Of a stretch of 64,000 bases of DNA, positions 1 to 7,672 are shown one piece after another; the first letter of the stretch is position 1, and each line of letters begins with the position of its first letter. Below the pieces are notes generated by a model, which did not search any database, was not told where the DNA came from, and was given only the letters and a program-made list of their open reading frames with translations. The position numbers were made by a program, and so were the translations under genes. Source of the stretch: Paenarthrobacter sp. AR 02 (GTDB lineage: Bacteria > Actinomycetota > Actinomycetes > Actinomycetales > Micrococcaceae). The stretch covers positions 248,001-312,000 of the forward strand of contig NZ_JAJUKH010000001.1 in the NCBI RefSeq assembly GCF_021538675.1. The letters run 5' to 3'.

Positions 1-743
1 TCGCGCACGGCAACAACAAAAGCGCCGAAGGCCGCAAGCATCCGCTGGTGCTGCGGCGATAACGGCCCGCCGCGCAGCAACAGGGTGTAGTGGGGATCGA
101 CGACGGCGGCATGGTCTGCGGCGGCATGGGTCACCGGTGCATCTGAGCCGGCAGTGGCAAGGACACGCCACTCCGGTGCCGCACCCTGCGCCGTAATTCC
201 CTGGCTCCCCAGCAGTGTCACCGCCTCCATGCCCAGATTGCCACGGACCTTCTCAAGGAACGACTCCAGGCTGCCGTCGGAGCTGAGGATCCGCAGGGCC
301 AGCTCGCTGAGCGCCGTGGCCTCCGCCCCCGACCTCGCAGCTTCCTGCGCCCGCCGGGTGGCCAGGCCCACAGCAAGCCCTACCCCACACGCCACGGCAA
401 GGAAGACCACCACGGTGAACAGGGTGCTGGGGTCCGCGATGGAGAGCGAACCCACAGGGTCCGCTGAGAAGTAGTTGAGCAGGAAGCTGCCCAGCACAGC
501 TGCCACTACAGCCGGCCACAAGCCCCCGATCGCGGCCACGGCCACTGCAACCGCCAGTTGCAGGAGCATGATCATCGCAAAGTTACGGAAACCCAGCACC
601 GTGACGAGAAGTTCGACGGCGGGAGGCAGCAATAGTGCCAGGACCAGCCCGCTGATGACCCTACCCTGGCCGATGCCCCGCACCGATGGAAGCCGCAGCA
701 GTACGCCGTCCTCGCCGTTGCCGTGTGTCTCAGGTGCCGCCAT
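1..743 (-). CDS. KdpD-like sensor histidine kinase, N-terminal part (3' end outside window)
   Basis: The reading frame is open from an ATG at 743 down to the window edge, giving 247 residues with no stop, so the kinase core lies outside. Residues about 28-125 form closely spaced membrane segments. They include the DUF4118 hallmark of KdpD-type sensors, a membrane hairpin followed by SLSIADPSTLFTVVVF. A short coiled linker (ATRRAQEAARSGAEA) and the start of a GAF-like domain follow. In the family, DUF4118 and GAF precede HisKA and HATPase domains and the protein phosphorylates a response regulator. No KdpD/Usp N-terminal domain precedes the membrane part, so this is a short KdpD-like kinase and not necessarily the K+ sensor. 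It is divergent from the YgiB-like operon. The family is fairly certain; the ligand is unknown. Confidence 0.75.
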   Translation of the reverse strand, partial: MAAPETHGNGEDGVLLRLPSVRGIGQGRVISGLVLALLLPPAVELLVTVLGFRNFAMIMLLQLAVAVAVAAIGGLWPAVVAAVLGSFLLNYFSADPVGSLSIADPSTLFTVVVFLAVACGVGLAVGLATRRAQEAARSGAEATALSELALRILSSDGSLESFLEKVRGNLGMEAVTLLGSQGITAQGAAPEWRVLATAGSDAPVTHAAADHAAVVDPHYTLLLRGGPLSPQHQRMLAAFGAFVVAVR

Positions 744-894
744 GGCTACATCCTTACACGGTTGCTTGGTGGGCAGTTGTCCCCATGTGGGACTGTCACC
801 GGTGCCAGCGATGCGCACAGGTACTAGGCTTGCTCTGAGCATTCTGGTCCGGCGTGGCGCCGGACACTTCCACGGTCTATCCAGGGGGATACGC

Positions 895-1614
895 ATGGGC
901 CCAAAAGACAACCCTGACGCTGCCGGCACCAACGGCAACGGCGGGGACAACAACCCCGATTTCGCAGCGGGCAACAATCCGCCCAAGCCCCCGCCCTGGC
1001 AGGTGCCCAAACCCGAACTCCACCCCGAACTGTTCGCGCCCGTTGAAGAACCGGCCCAAGAACAGCAAGGCAAGACCCGCGCCGCCAGCAAAGGCAAGAA
1101 GCGCACCGTACCCGCTGCGGCATCCCCGGACCAGGCAGGAACTCCTGAACCCGGCCAGCCCCTGCCCGTTATTGATCCTTTCGCCAAGGAACGCGAACGC
1201 GGCGCGGCGGAAGCAGCCAAGAAGAAGAAGCGCTCGCAGCGCCGCACCGTCGTGGTGGGCCTGGGCGTGACTGCCTTGTTGGCCGGAACCATTACCGCGA
1301 TCGTGGCCAGCAACGAGCAGGAAGCCGACTACGCCCAGGTTTGCTTCAACGAGGAAACCGGCGAGCGCGTTGACGACAACCAGTGCGACAACAGCAGCTC
1401 GGCGGGCCGCAGCTCGGGCGTCTACGCCTGGTACTTCTACTCGAGGGGCGCCAGTGTTCCGGCCGTCGGTCAGAACAGGTCCGCCTACCCGAGCTACACC
1501 AAGAACGTGCCGTCCGGCGCCAAGTCCTCCACCGGGTACAGCACCAAGGGCGGCACAGTCAGCCGTGGTGGCTTTGGCAGCAGTTCCAAAAGCGGCGGAA
1601 GCTCGGGAGGCTAG
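895..1614 (+). CDS. YgiB-like single-pass membrane protein
   Basis: This is a 239-residue protein. The ATG at 895 is chosen because an AGGGGGA ribosome site sits just upstream and the coding pattern starts there; the frame extends further upstream without support. Residues 1-117 are Pro/Lys/Ala-rich and disordered, 118-138 form one transmembrane helix, and the outer part carries a two-cysteine motif (VCFNEETGERVDDNQC, C150 and C164) followed by a Gly/Ser/Tyr-rich tail. The Cys motif recalls DUF1190 (YgiB), whose gene also precedes the ATP-grasp gene ygiC in enterobacteria. The next gene starts 2 nt after this stop, so the two are probably co-translated. A role as surface partner or substrate of the ATP-grasp enzyme is inference, and the molecular function is unknown. 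Confidence 0.6.
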   Translation: MGPKDNPDAAGTNGNGGDNNPDFAAGNNPPKPPPWQVPKPELHPELFAPVEEPAQEQQGKTRAASKGKKRTVPAAASPDQAGTPEPGQPLPVIDPFAKERERGAAEAAKKKKRSQRRTVVVGLGVTALLAGTITAIVASNEQEADYAQVCFNEETGERVDDNQCDNSSSAGRSSGVYAWYFYSRGASVPAVGQNRSAYPSYTKNVPSGAKSSTGYSTKGGTVSRGGFGSSSKSGGSSGG

Positions 1615-1616
1615 GG

Positions 1617-2822
1617 ATGCGTCGACTGCCCTCCGTGCCGAGGCCGGACTGGAAGAAGAAGATCGAAGAACAGGGCTTGGTTTTTTCCACCACCACCATG
1701 CCCGATGGCCGCAAGATCGAATACTGGAACGAATCGGCGTACTACGAATTCACCATGGACGAGGTGGAAACGCTGGAAAAGACCGCCGAGGACATGCACA
1801 TCATGTGCTTGGAAGCGGCGAAATACCTCGCTACCGGTGCCATGGGCGACATCGGGATCGGGCCACAGGCGCTGGAACTTGCCAGTGACTCCCTGCTGGC
1901 TGCGGACATGGACATCTATGGCCGCTTCGACTTCATCTATGGCGGCAAGGGCGGTCCAGCGAAGATGCTGGAGTACAACGCCGATACCCCCACAGGATTG
2001 ATCGAAGCTTCGGTGGCCCAGTGGTTCTGGCTTCAGGACGTCTTCCCGGAAAAGGACCAGTGGAACGGCATCCATGAGGCCCTGATCCGGCAGTGGAAGA
2101 AGCTGCAGTTCCGCACCGGCATGAGCACCCTGCACGTGGCCCACTCCGAGGCTGAGGAGTCAGGCGAGGACTGGATGACGGCCGCCTACATGCGGGACGT
2201 CGCGAGCCAGGGCGGGTGGACCACCATCGGCATCAACATGTCCGATATCGGCTGGGACCCGAACCTCAACCGCTTCGTGGACCTGGACAACTTCATGATC
2301 AGCACCATGTTCAAGCTGTACCCATGGGAACTCATGATGAAGGAACCTTTTGGGCAAAGGCTGCTGCAGCGTGCCCACAACCCGCGCTGGGTTGAGCCTG
2401 CCTGGAAGATGCTGCTGTCCAACAAAGCCCTGCTCGCAGCACTGTGGCATTTGTACCCGAACCACGAAAACCTGCTGCCCGCCTACCTCGGTGACCCCGG
2501 ACCTTTGAAGGAATGGGTGGCCAAGCCGCTGCATGGACGTGAAGGCGACAACATCCGCATCCACGCCCCCGGCATCGACATACAGCAGCCTGGCGGTTAC
2601 GGCAGGGAAGGCTGGTGCTTCCAGCAGTACCACTCCCTCCCCGACTTCGACGGCAACCACCCGGTCCTGGGCCTGTGGGTAGTGGATGGTGAATCCGTGG
2701 GCTGCGGCATCCGCGAATCGGACGGCCCCATTACGGACTACTTCTGCCGCTTCGTGCCCAACACCATCGATGCCCCGGCGCCTGTGGCGCCCCCTGCTAC
2801 TGCCTACGGAGCTGCCCTATGA
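1617..2822 (+). CDS. Glutathionylspermidine synthase-like ATP-grasp ligase (YgiC/YjfC type)
   Basis: This 401-residue protein has the ATG at 1617 with GGGAGG six bases upstream. The fold is that of the synthetase half of glutathionylspermidine synthase: LEYNADTPTGLIEA near residue 120 and the C-terminal signature FQQYHSLPDFDGNHPVLGLW...GIRES...FCRFVPN. These match the pre-ATP-grasp family PF03738. The amidase domain of bifunctional Gsp enzymes is absent, as in E. coli YgiC and YjfC. Such enzymes join a carboxylate to an amine with ATP, but the true substrates of the short forms are not established. Actinobacteria of this type use mycothiol instead of glutathione, so the real substrate probably is not glutathione. 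The gene sits between the YgiB-like gene and an APC permease, overlapping the latter by ATGA. Confidence 0.8.
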   Translation: MRRLPSVPRPDWKKKIEEQGLVFSTTTMPDGRKIEYWNESAYYEFTMDEVETLEKTAEDMHIMCLEAAKYLATGAMGDIGIGPQALELASDSLLAADMDIYGRFDFIYGGKGGPAKMLEYNADTPTGLIEASVAQWFWLQDVFPEKDQWNGIHEALIRQWKKLQFRTGMSTLHVAHSEAEESGEDWMTAAYMRDVASQGGWTTIGINMSDIGWDPNLNRFVDLDNFMISTMFKLYPWELMMKEPFGQRLLQRAHNPRWVEPAWKMLLSNKALLAALWHLYPNHENLLPAYLGDPGPLKEWVAKPLHGREGDNIRIHAPGIDIQQPGGYGREGWCFQQYHSLPDFDGNHPVLGLWVVDGESVGCGIRESDGPITDYFCRFVPNTIDAPAPVAPPATAYGAAL

Positions 2823-4345
2823 GCACTGAAATTACGACGCCGGGTGGCGGCGCGGCGGGCGGCGACCGTTCCGCCGTCGTGCCTTCCAAAGGCCTCCGCG
2901 CCGGAATCCTGGACCTGGGCGACTCCGTCATGCTGGGCCTGGCCTCCACCGCGCCCGTGTATTCGCTGGCCGCGACGCTGGGGCTCATTGTGGCTGTCAA
3001 CGGCAACTACACTCCACTGATCCTGGTCCTCGGCTTCATCCCGGTGCTGTTCATTGCCTATGCCTTCCGGGAACTCAACAGCGCCATGCCCGACTGCGGC
3101 ACCACGTTCTTCTGGGCCCGCAAGGCCTTTGGTCCGTGGGCTGGATGGCTTGGTGGCTGGGGGGTTGCCCTCGCCGGGATCGTGGTGTTGGCCAACCTGG
3201 CACAAATCGCCGGCAAGTATCTTTGGCTGCTGGTCGGCGACGGTTCCCTGGCGGACAACACCTGGTTGGTGACGGCCACGGGAGTGCTTTTCATTGTGTT
3301 CATGACGTACGTAAACCATCGCGGGATCCGGCTTGGCGAGCACGTCCAGCGCACCCTGACGTACATCCAGTACATTGCCTTGGGCATTTTCGCCGTGGCC
3401 ATCGTTTTCAGGATCACCGGCGGCGCGCCTGAGGGGCAGCCGTTCGACATCGAATGGTTCAACCCCACGGGGGCCTTCGCGGACCCAGGCGCCGTGGTGC
3501 ACGGGGCTCTCCTGGCGCTGTTCATTTATTGGGGCTGGGACACGTGCTTGGCGCTCAACGAAGAAACCGAGAATCCGGCGAAGACCCCGGGCCGCGGCGC
3601 CGTCATTTCAGCCACCGTCCTCCTGGCCATCTACGTTTCCGTGGCGCTGCTGGTCATGATGTACGCCACCATCGGCACGGACGGCATCGGGCTGGGCAAT
3701 GAAGCCAACCAGGATGACGTCTTCCTGGCCATGAAGGACGTTGTGCTGGGCCCCTGGGGTTGGTTGATCGTTGTTGCCGTGCTGGCCTCCGTCCTGTCCT
3801 CCACCCAGACCACCATCCTTCCGACTGCCCGCGGAACCCTGTCCATGGGTGTTCACGGAGCCCTCCCTCCGCGTTTCGGCAAGATCCACGAGCGTTTCCA
3901 GACGCCCGGATTCTCCACGCAGGTCATGGGCGCGGTGGCCGTTGTCTATTACGTGGCCATGAGCTTCCTCAGCCAGAACCTGCTCTCCGATTCCATCAGC
4001 GCCATCAGCCTTTTCATCGCGTTCTACTACGCCTTGACCGGGTTCTCCTGTGTCTGGTTCTTCCGTTCCACGCTGCGCGACTCAGCCCGCAACCTGTGGT
4101 TCCGTGGCATCCTGCCGTTGCTCGGCGCGCTGTCCCTGACTGCTGCGTTCTTCATCTCGGCCGTGCAGATGTGGGATCCGTCGTACGGCGACACCCAGAT
4201 ATTCGGCATCGGTGGCGCGTTCGTCAGCGGCGTCCTGCTCCTGGCCCTCGGCGTGGTGCTGGCCGTTGTGTGCAGGTTCGCGCCGTCCACCCGTGGGTAT
4301 TTCACGGGCGAACGTGCCGAGGCTGGGATCGTCCGCGGCGAGTAG
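2819..4345 (+). CDS. APC-superfamily amino acid permease
   Basis: This is a 508-residue polytopic membrane protein with about 12 hydrophobic segments. The N-terminal half shows the APC pattern (GLRAGILDLGDSVMLGLASTAPVYSLAATLG, TM1 broken by small residues) and a central EETENPAKTPGRG loop typical of amino acid/polyamine/organocation transporters. The start codon overlaps the stop of the ATP-grasp ligase (ATGA at 2819-2822), so the two are translationally coupled. The third place in the YgiB-YgiC-like operon suggests it imports an amine or amino acid that the ligase uses, which is inference. The substrate cannot be read from the sequence. Confidence 0.85.
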   Translation: MSTEITTPGGGAAGGDRSAVVPSKGLRAGILDLGDSVMLGLASTAPVYSLAATLGLIVAVNGNYTPLILVLGFIPVLFIAYAFRELNSAMPDCGTTFFWARKAFGPWAGWLGGWGVALAGIVVLANLAQIAGKYLWLLVGDGSLADNTWLVTATGVLFIVFMTYVNHRGIRLGEHVQRTLTYIQYIALGIFAVAIVFRITGGAPEGQPFDIEWFNPTGAFADPGAVVHGALLALFIYWGWDTCLALNEETENPAKTPGRGAVISATVLLAIYVSVALLVMMYATIGTDGIGLGNEANQDDVFLAMKDVVLGPWGWLIVVAVLASVLSSTQTTILPTARGTLSMGVHGALPPRFGKIHERFQTPGFSTQVMGAVAVVYYVAMSFLSQNLLSDSISAISLFIAFYYALTGFSCVWFFRSTLRDSARNLWFRGILPLLGALSLTAAFFISAVQMWDPSYGDTQIFGIGGAFVSGVLLLALGVVLAVVCRFAPSTRGYFTGERAEAGIVRGE

Positions 4346-4362
4346 CCGCCTAGGATGCTGGC

Positions 4363-5538
4363 ATGAGCGATTCAACGACGAACCCCTCCGACATCCTGGC
4401 GCTTGATTCCTTGTTGACGGCGGACGAGGTAGCCGTCCGTGACAAAGTGCGGGACTACACAGCGCAGCGGATCAGGCCGAACATCGCCCGCTGGTATGAG
4501 GAGGCCGTCTTTCCACGGGAAATTCCCCCTGAACTGGGTGAGCTTGGGGTGCTGGGCATGCACCTGGACGGGTATGGATGCCCCGGCAGGACCGCGGTGG
4601 AATATGGCTTGGCAGCGATGGAACTGGAAGCCGGCGATTCAGGAATCCGCACCTTTGTCTCGGTGCAGGGCTCCCTCGCCATGACTGCCATCCATAAGTG
4701 GGGTTCCGAGGAGCAGAAAGAGCGATGGCTTCCACGGATGGCGGCGGGCGAGCTGATCGGCTGTTTCGCCCTGACGGAGCCGACGGCGGGTTCGGACCCG
4801 GCATCCATGACCACCTTTGCCCGACGGACCACCGACGGTTGGGTCCTGGACGGAGCCAAACGTTGGATTGGCCTCGCCTCGATCGCGGACGTCATGGTGG
4901 TGTGGGCCAACACCGAAGACGGCATCCGCGGTTTCCTGGTCCCGGCGGGAACCCCGGGAGTGACCGCTACGCCGATCGAACCAAAGTTGTCGATGCGCGC
5001 CTCGATCCAGTGCGATGTGACGTTCGACGCCGTGGGACTGGGAGCGGATGCGATCCTCCCCGGTGCTGCGGGGTTGCGGGGGCCGTTCACTTGCCTGAAC
5101 GAGGCCCGTTACGGAATCGCGTGGGGCGCGATGGGTGCAGCACGGGATTCCTACGAGGCAGCCTTGGACTACGCGGGCGAACGTATGCAGTTTGGCCGCC
5201 CCTTGGCCGGATACCAAATGACGCAGGAGAAACTGGTCAACATGCTGGTGGAGATCCAGAAGGGCACCCTTTTGGCCCTCCACCTGGGCCGCTTGAAGGA
5301 CGCCGGCCACCTGCAGCCGCAGCAAATTTCGCTCGGAAAGCTGAACAACGTCCGTGAGGCCATCAAGATCGCCCGGGAGGCACGGACCATCCTGGGCGGG
5401 AACGGCGTCACGCTGGACTACTCCCCTTTGCGGCACGCCAACAACCTGGAATCTGTTCGGACCTACGAGGGCACGGACGAGGTCCACACCCTCATCCTGG
5501 GGCAGCACATCACCGGGATCGGGGCATTCCGCGGCTGA
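4363..5538 (+). CDS. gcdH: Acyl-CoA dehydrogenase, glutaryl-CoA dehydrogenase type
   Basis: This is a 391-residue flavoenzyme of usual length. The FAD/substrate motif CFALTEPTAGSDPASM lies near residues 131-146, and the C-terminal TYEGTDEVHTLILGQ places the catalytic Glu at about 369. This is the position and context seen in glutaryl-CoA dehydrogenases (TYEGT..IH.LILG). The family converts glutaryl-CoA to crotonyl-CoA in lysine and tryptophan breakdown, passing electrons to ETF. The decarboxylating activity cannot be proven from motifs alone, so another short-chain acyl-CoA dehydrogenase is possible. It starts 17 nt after the permease and may share its transcript. Its 3' end faces the MFS gene, with a long stem-loop between. 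Confidence 0.8.
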   Translation: MSDSTTNPSDILALDSLLTADEVAVRDKVRDYTAQRIRPNIARWYEEAVFPREIPPELGELGVLGMHLDGYGCPGRTAVEYGLAAMELEAGDSGIRTFVSVQGSLAMTAIHKWGSEEQKERWLPRMAAGELIGCFALTEPTAGSDPASMTTFARRTTDGWVLDGAKRWIGLASIADVMVVWANTEDGIRGFLVPAGTPGVTATPIEPKLSMRASIQCDVTFDAVGLGADAILPGAAGLRGPFTCLNEARYGIAWGAMGAARDSYEAALDYAGERMQFGRPLAGYQMTQEKLVNMLVEIQKGTLLALHLGRLKDAGHLQPQQISLGKLNNVREAIKIAREARTILGGNGVTLDYSPLRHANNLESVRTYEGTDEVHTLILGQHITGIGAFRG

Positions 5539-5554
5539 CCGTCCCGAGTTGCGA

Positions 5555-5601
5555 GGCCCGCTCTGCGCTTTCCCCGGCCGAAATACCGTGCAGAGCGGGC
5601 C
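5555..5601. terminator. Stem-loop between convergent genes
   Basis: A perfect 12-bp inverted repeat (5555-5566 and 5590-5601, arm GGCCCGCTCTGC) with a 23-nt loop lies between the acyl-CoA dehydrogenase and the opposing MFS gene. It has no strong T-run and probably acts as a bidirectional terminator or mRNA 3'-end stabiliser. Confidence 0.5.
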
Positions 5602-5613
5602 CAACAAACGCCA

Positions 5614-7011
5614 TCAAGCCACCGCGGCTGGTACTTTCTTGGCGGCGTCCTTTCGGATGGTGGCGCTGATGACGGCCGCCACGGTGCACATGGCGGCTGC
5701 GCCGAGCCAGGCGTAGTTGTAGTGTCCGGTGGCGTCGCGAATGAACCCGGCTGCCAGTGCTGCGGCAGCGGCACCGAGCTGATGGGCTGCGAATACCCAT
5801 CCGAACACCACAGAGCCGTCAGCGCCGAACACTGACCGGCAAATCGCTGCAGTGGGAGGCACCGTGGCAACCCAGTCGAGCCCGTAAACCACCACGAAGA
5901 TGATCATGCTCGGTTCCACCGATGAGCCCAGCAGCAACGGCAGCACCAGCAGGCCGATCCCACGGAATTGGTAGTACACGGCCAGCAGGACCTTGGGGTT
6001 GAACCGGTCGGTGAGCCAGCCGGAGGCGATAGTCCCCACGATGTCGAAAATTCCGACGACGGCCAGCAGGCCCGCCGCTGTGGTTTCCGGCATGCCGTGA
6101 TCGTGGGCCGAGGGGATGAAGTGCGTGCCGATAAGCCCGTTGGTGGTGGCTCCACAGATAGCGAACCCGGCCGCCAGCGCCCAGAAGGTACGGACTTTGC
6201 TGGCACGCTTGAGGACCTGCAGGGCACGCACGGCAGCGTTGGCGGAGTCGGACGTTGCCGGCGACGGAACCCCAGCGCCGGCTCCGCCTGACAGCGGCGG
6301 CGTGGTACCGGCGTCGGCGGCTACGGCGTCGGCGGCTTCCGCATTGGGTTCTTCTGCGCCATAAGGCAACACCCCGACGTCGGCCGGTGAGTTCCGCAAC
6401 CAGCGCAGCACCAGCGGAACCACGGCGAGGGCACCCGCGGCGATGAGCAGGGACGCGCCCCTCCAACCGGGGTTCTGGGCGAGCGCCGCGATGAATGGCA
6501 GGAAGACCAGCTGTCCGGCTGCGCTTCCCGCGGTGAGGATCCCGATGACCAGGCCACGGTTCTTTGCAAACCAGGTGTTGGCAATTGTCGCGGCGAAGAC
6601 CAGTGCCATGGATCCCGTGCCGAGCCCGATCAGCACGCCCCACGTGAGCAGGATCTGCCAGGACTGGTTAACGAAGACCGTCAGTGCCGAGCCCAGACCG
6701 ATCAGGCACAAGGCCAGCGAGGTGACTTTGCGGATGCCGAACCGTTCCATCAGCGCGGCGGCGAAGGGCGCGGTCAACCCGAACAGGACCAGGTTGATGC
6801 TGACGGCCAAGGACAGCACCGTGGTTGACCAGCCGAACTCCTGCTGGAGGGGGACCATGAGCACGCCCGGTGCCGCCCGGAACCCGGCCGCGCCAACCAG
6901 CGCCAGGAAGGCTACCGCGGCAACGATCCAGGCCGGATGCAGGCGTGGTCGTTTGCCCGAGGGAGCGCCTTTTGTTCCGGCGGGGGTTCCTGTGAGGTCG
7001 GGAGCGGTCAT
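5614..7011 (-). CDS. MFS transporter
   Basis: This 465-residue protein has 12 predicted membrane helices split 6+6 by a long Ala/Gly/Pro-rich cytoplasmic loop. The helix 2-3 region and FGIRKVTSLALCLIG are of MFS type, and the overall look is that of the oxalate/formate-antiporter-like or monocarboxylate branch. The ATG at 7011 is chosen over an upstream extension because it overlaps the HxlR gene stop by 4 nt (7008-7011) and the extension is Arg-rich shadow sequence. The regulator and transporter form a two-gene operon, so the transporter is probably the regulated target. The substrate is unknown. Confidence 0.8.
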   Translation of the reverse strand: MTAPDLTGTPAGTKGAPSGKRPRLHPAWIVAAVAFLALVGAAGFRAAPGVLMVPLQQEFGWSTTVLSLAVSINLVLFGLTAPFAAALMERFGIRKVTSLALCLIGLGSALTVFVNQSWQILLTWGVLIGLGTGSMALVFAATIANTWFAKNRGLVIGILTAGSAAGQLVFLPFIAALAQNPGWRGASLLIAAGALAVVPLVLRWLRNSPADVGVLPYGAEEPNAEAADAVAADAGTTPPLSGGAGAGVPSPATSDSANAAVRALQVLKRASKVRTFWALAAGFAICGATTNGLIGTHFIPSAHDHGMPETTAAGLLAVVGIFDIVGTIASGWLTDRFNPKVLLAVYYQFRGIGLLVLPLLLGSSVEPSMIIFVVVYGLDWVATVPPTAAICRSVFGADGSVVFGWVFAAHQLGAAAAALAAGFIRDATGHYNYAWLGAAAMCTVAAVISATIRKDAAKKVPAAVA

Positions 7012-7538
7012 GCGGGAATCTCCGATGTGAGGACGGAAGCGTGGTTTTCGCGGGGTGCCACGGCGAGGGGAAGGGGATGGTCGCTCCGCTTGAAACTGTG
7101 CCAGCTGGTGTTGGCGGCAGTCAGTGCGACGCCGCAATGCGCGCAGGTGTCAGCCGACGATGTCGCTTGCCCACAGTCGGTATGGATGACCCGCATATGG
7201 GAGACCTCGTTGGGGGCGTCCAGGTGCTTTTCGGCCCAGATGATGATGGCGTTCAGGACGGGGAGCGCGTCCTCGCCCTTGGGAGTGAGGACGTATTCCT
7301 GGCGGGTACGTGCTCCGTCCTGGTACGGGCGTTGGACGAGCAAGCCGGATTCAACCAACCAGGCCAGGCGTTTGCTCAGGACATTGTCTGCCACCTCGAG
7401 CCGCCGTTTGATGGCGTCGAAGCGGCCGTTTCCAAAGAAGATTTCGCGGAGGACCAGGCTTCCCCATGGGTCGCCGAGGACATCCAGGCCGCGGGCAAGG
7501 CTGCACGTGCGGGCGGACCAGTCAGATCGGAGGGGCAT
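7008..7538 (-). CDS. HxlR-family transcriptional regulator
   Basis: This is a 176-residue protein. The ATG at 7538 begins MPLRSDWSARTCSLARGLDV, the canonical HxlR opening in which an N-terminal Cys (C12) often acts as thiol or aldehyde sensor. The winged helix covers about residues 15-105 (LGDPWGSLVLREIFFG...RRLEVADNVLSKRLAWL, then a wing with RQEYVLTPKGEDALPVL). An extra C-terminal tail carries paired cysteines (DCGQ...DTCAHC), which suggests a small zinc ribbon. The gene overlaps the MFS gene by 4 nt and is divergent from the phospholipase gene. It likely controls its own operon; the effector is unknown. Confidence 0.85.
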   Translation of the reverse strand: MPLRSDWSARTCSLARGLDVLGDPWGSLVLREIFFGNGRFDAIKRRLEVADNVLSKRLAWLVESGLLVQRPYQDGARTRQEYVLTPKGEDALPVLNAIIIWAEKHLDAPNEVSHMRVIHTDCGQATSSADTCAHCGVALTAANTSWHSFKRSDHPLPLAVAPRENHASVLTSEIPA

Positions 7539-7604
7539 GTGCACCAAAGTAGCTGACTTCCCTAAAGAAAGCCAGAGTCCGGCACGCACCGCTGGTTTGC
7601 CGCG

Positions 7605-7626
7605 GTTTCATCATCGGTTCATCTGG
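7605..7626 (+). promoter_or_regulatory. PHO-box-like direct repeat upstream of phospholipase C
   Basis: Two adjacent 11-nt units, GTTTCATCATC (7605-7615) and GGTTCATCTGG (7616-7626), repeat the core G-T-TCATC with exact 11-nt periodicity. PhoP boxes of Streptomyces are built from 11-nt direct repeats beginning GTTCA-C-C. The site is 47 nt before the phospholipase start, where an activator would bind. PhoP control is inference. Confidence 0.45.
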
Positions 7627-7672
7627 AGTGCCTAAGCTGGCGTGGTCAACCCTGACCATGAAAGGCCCCTTG

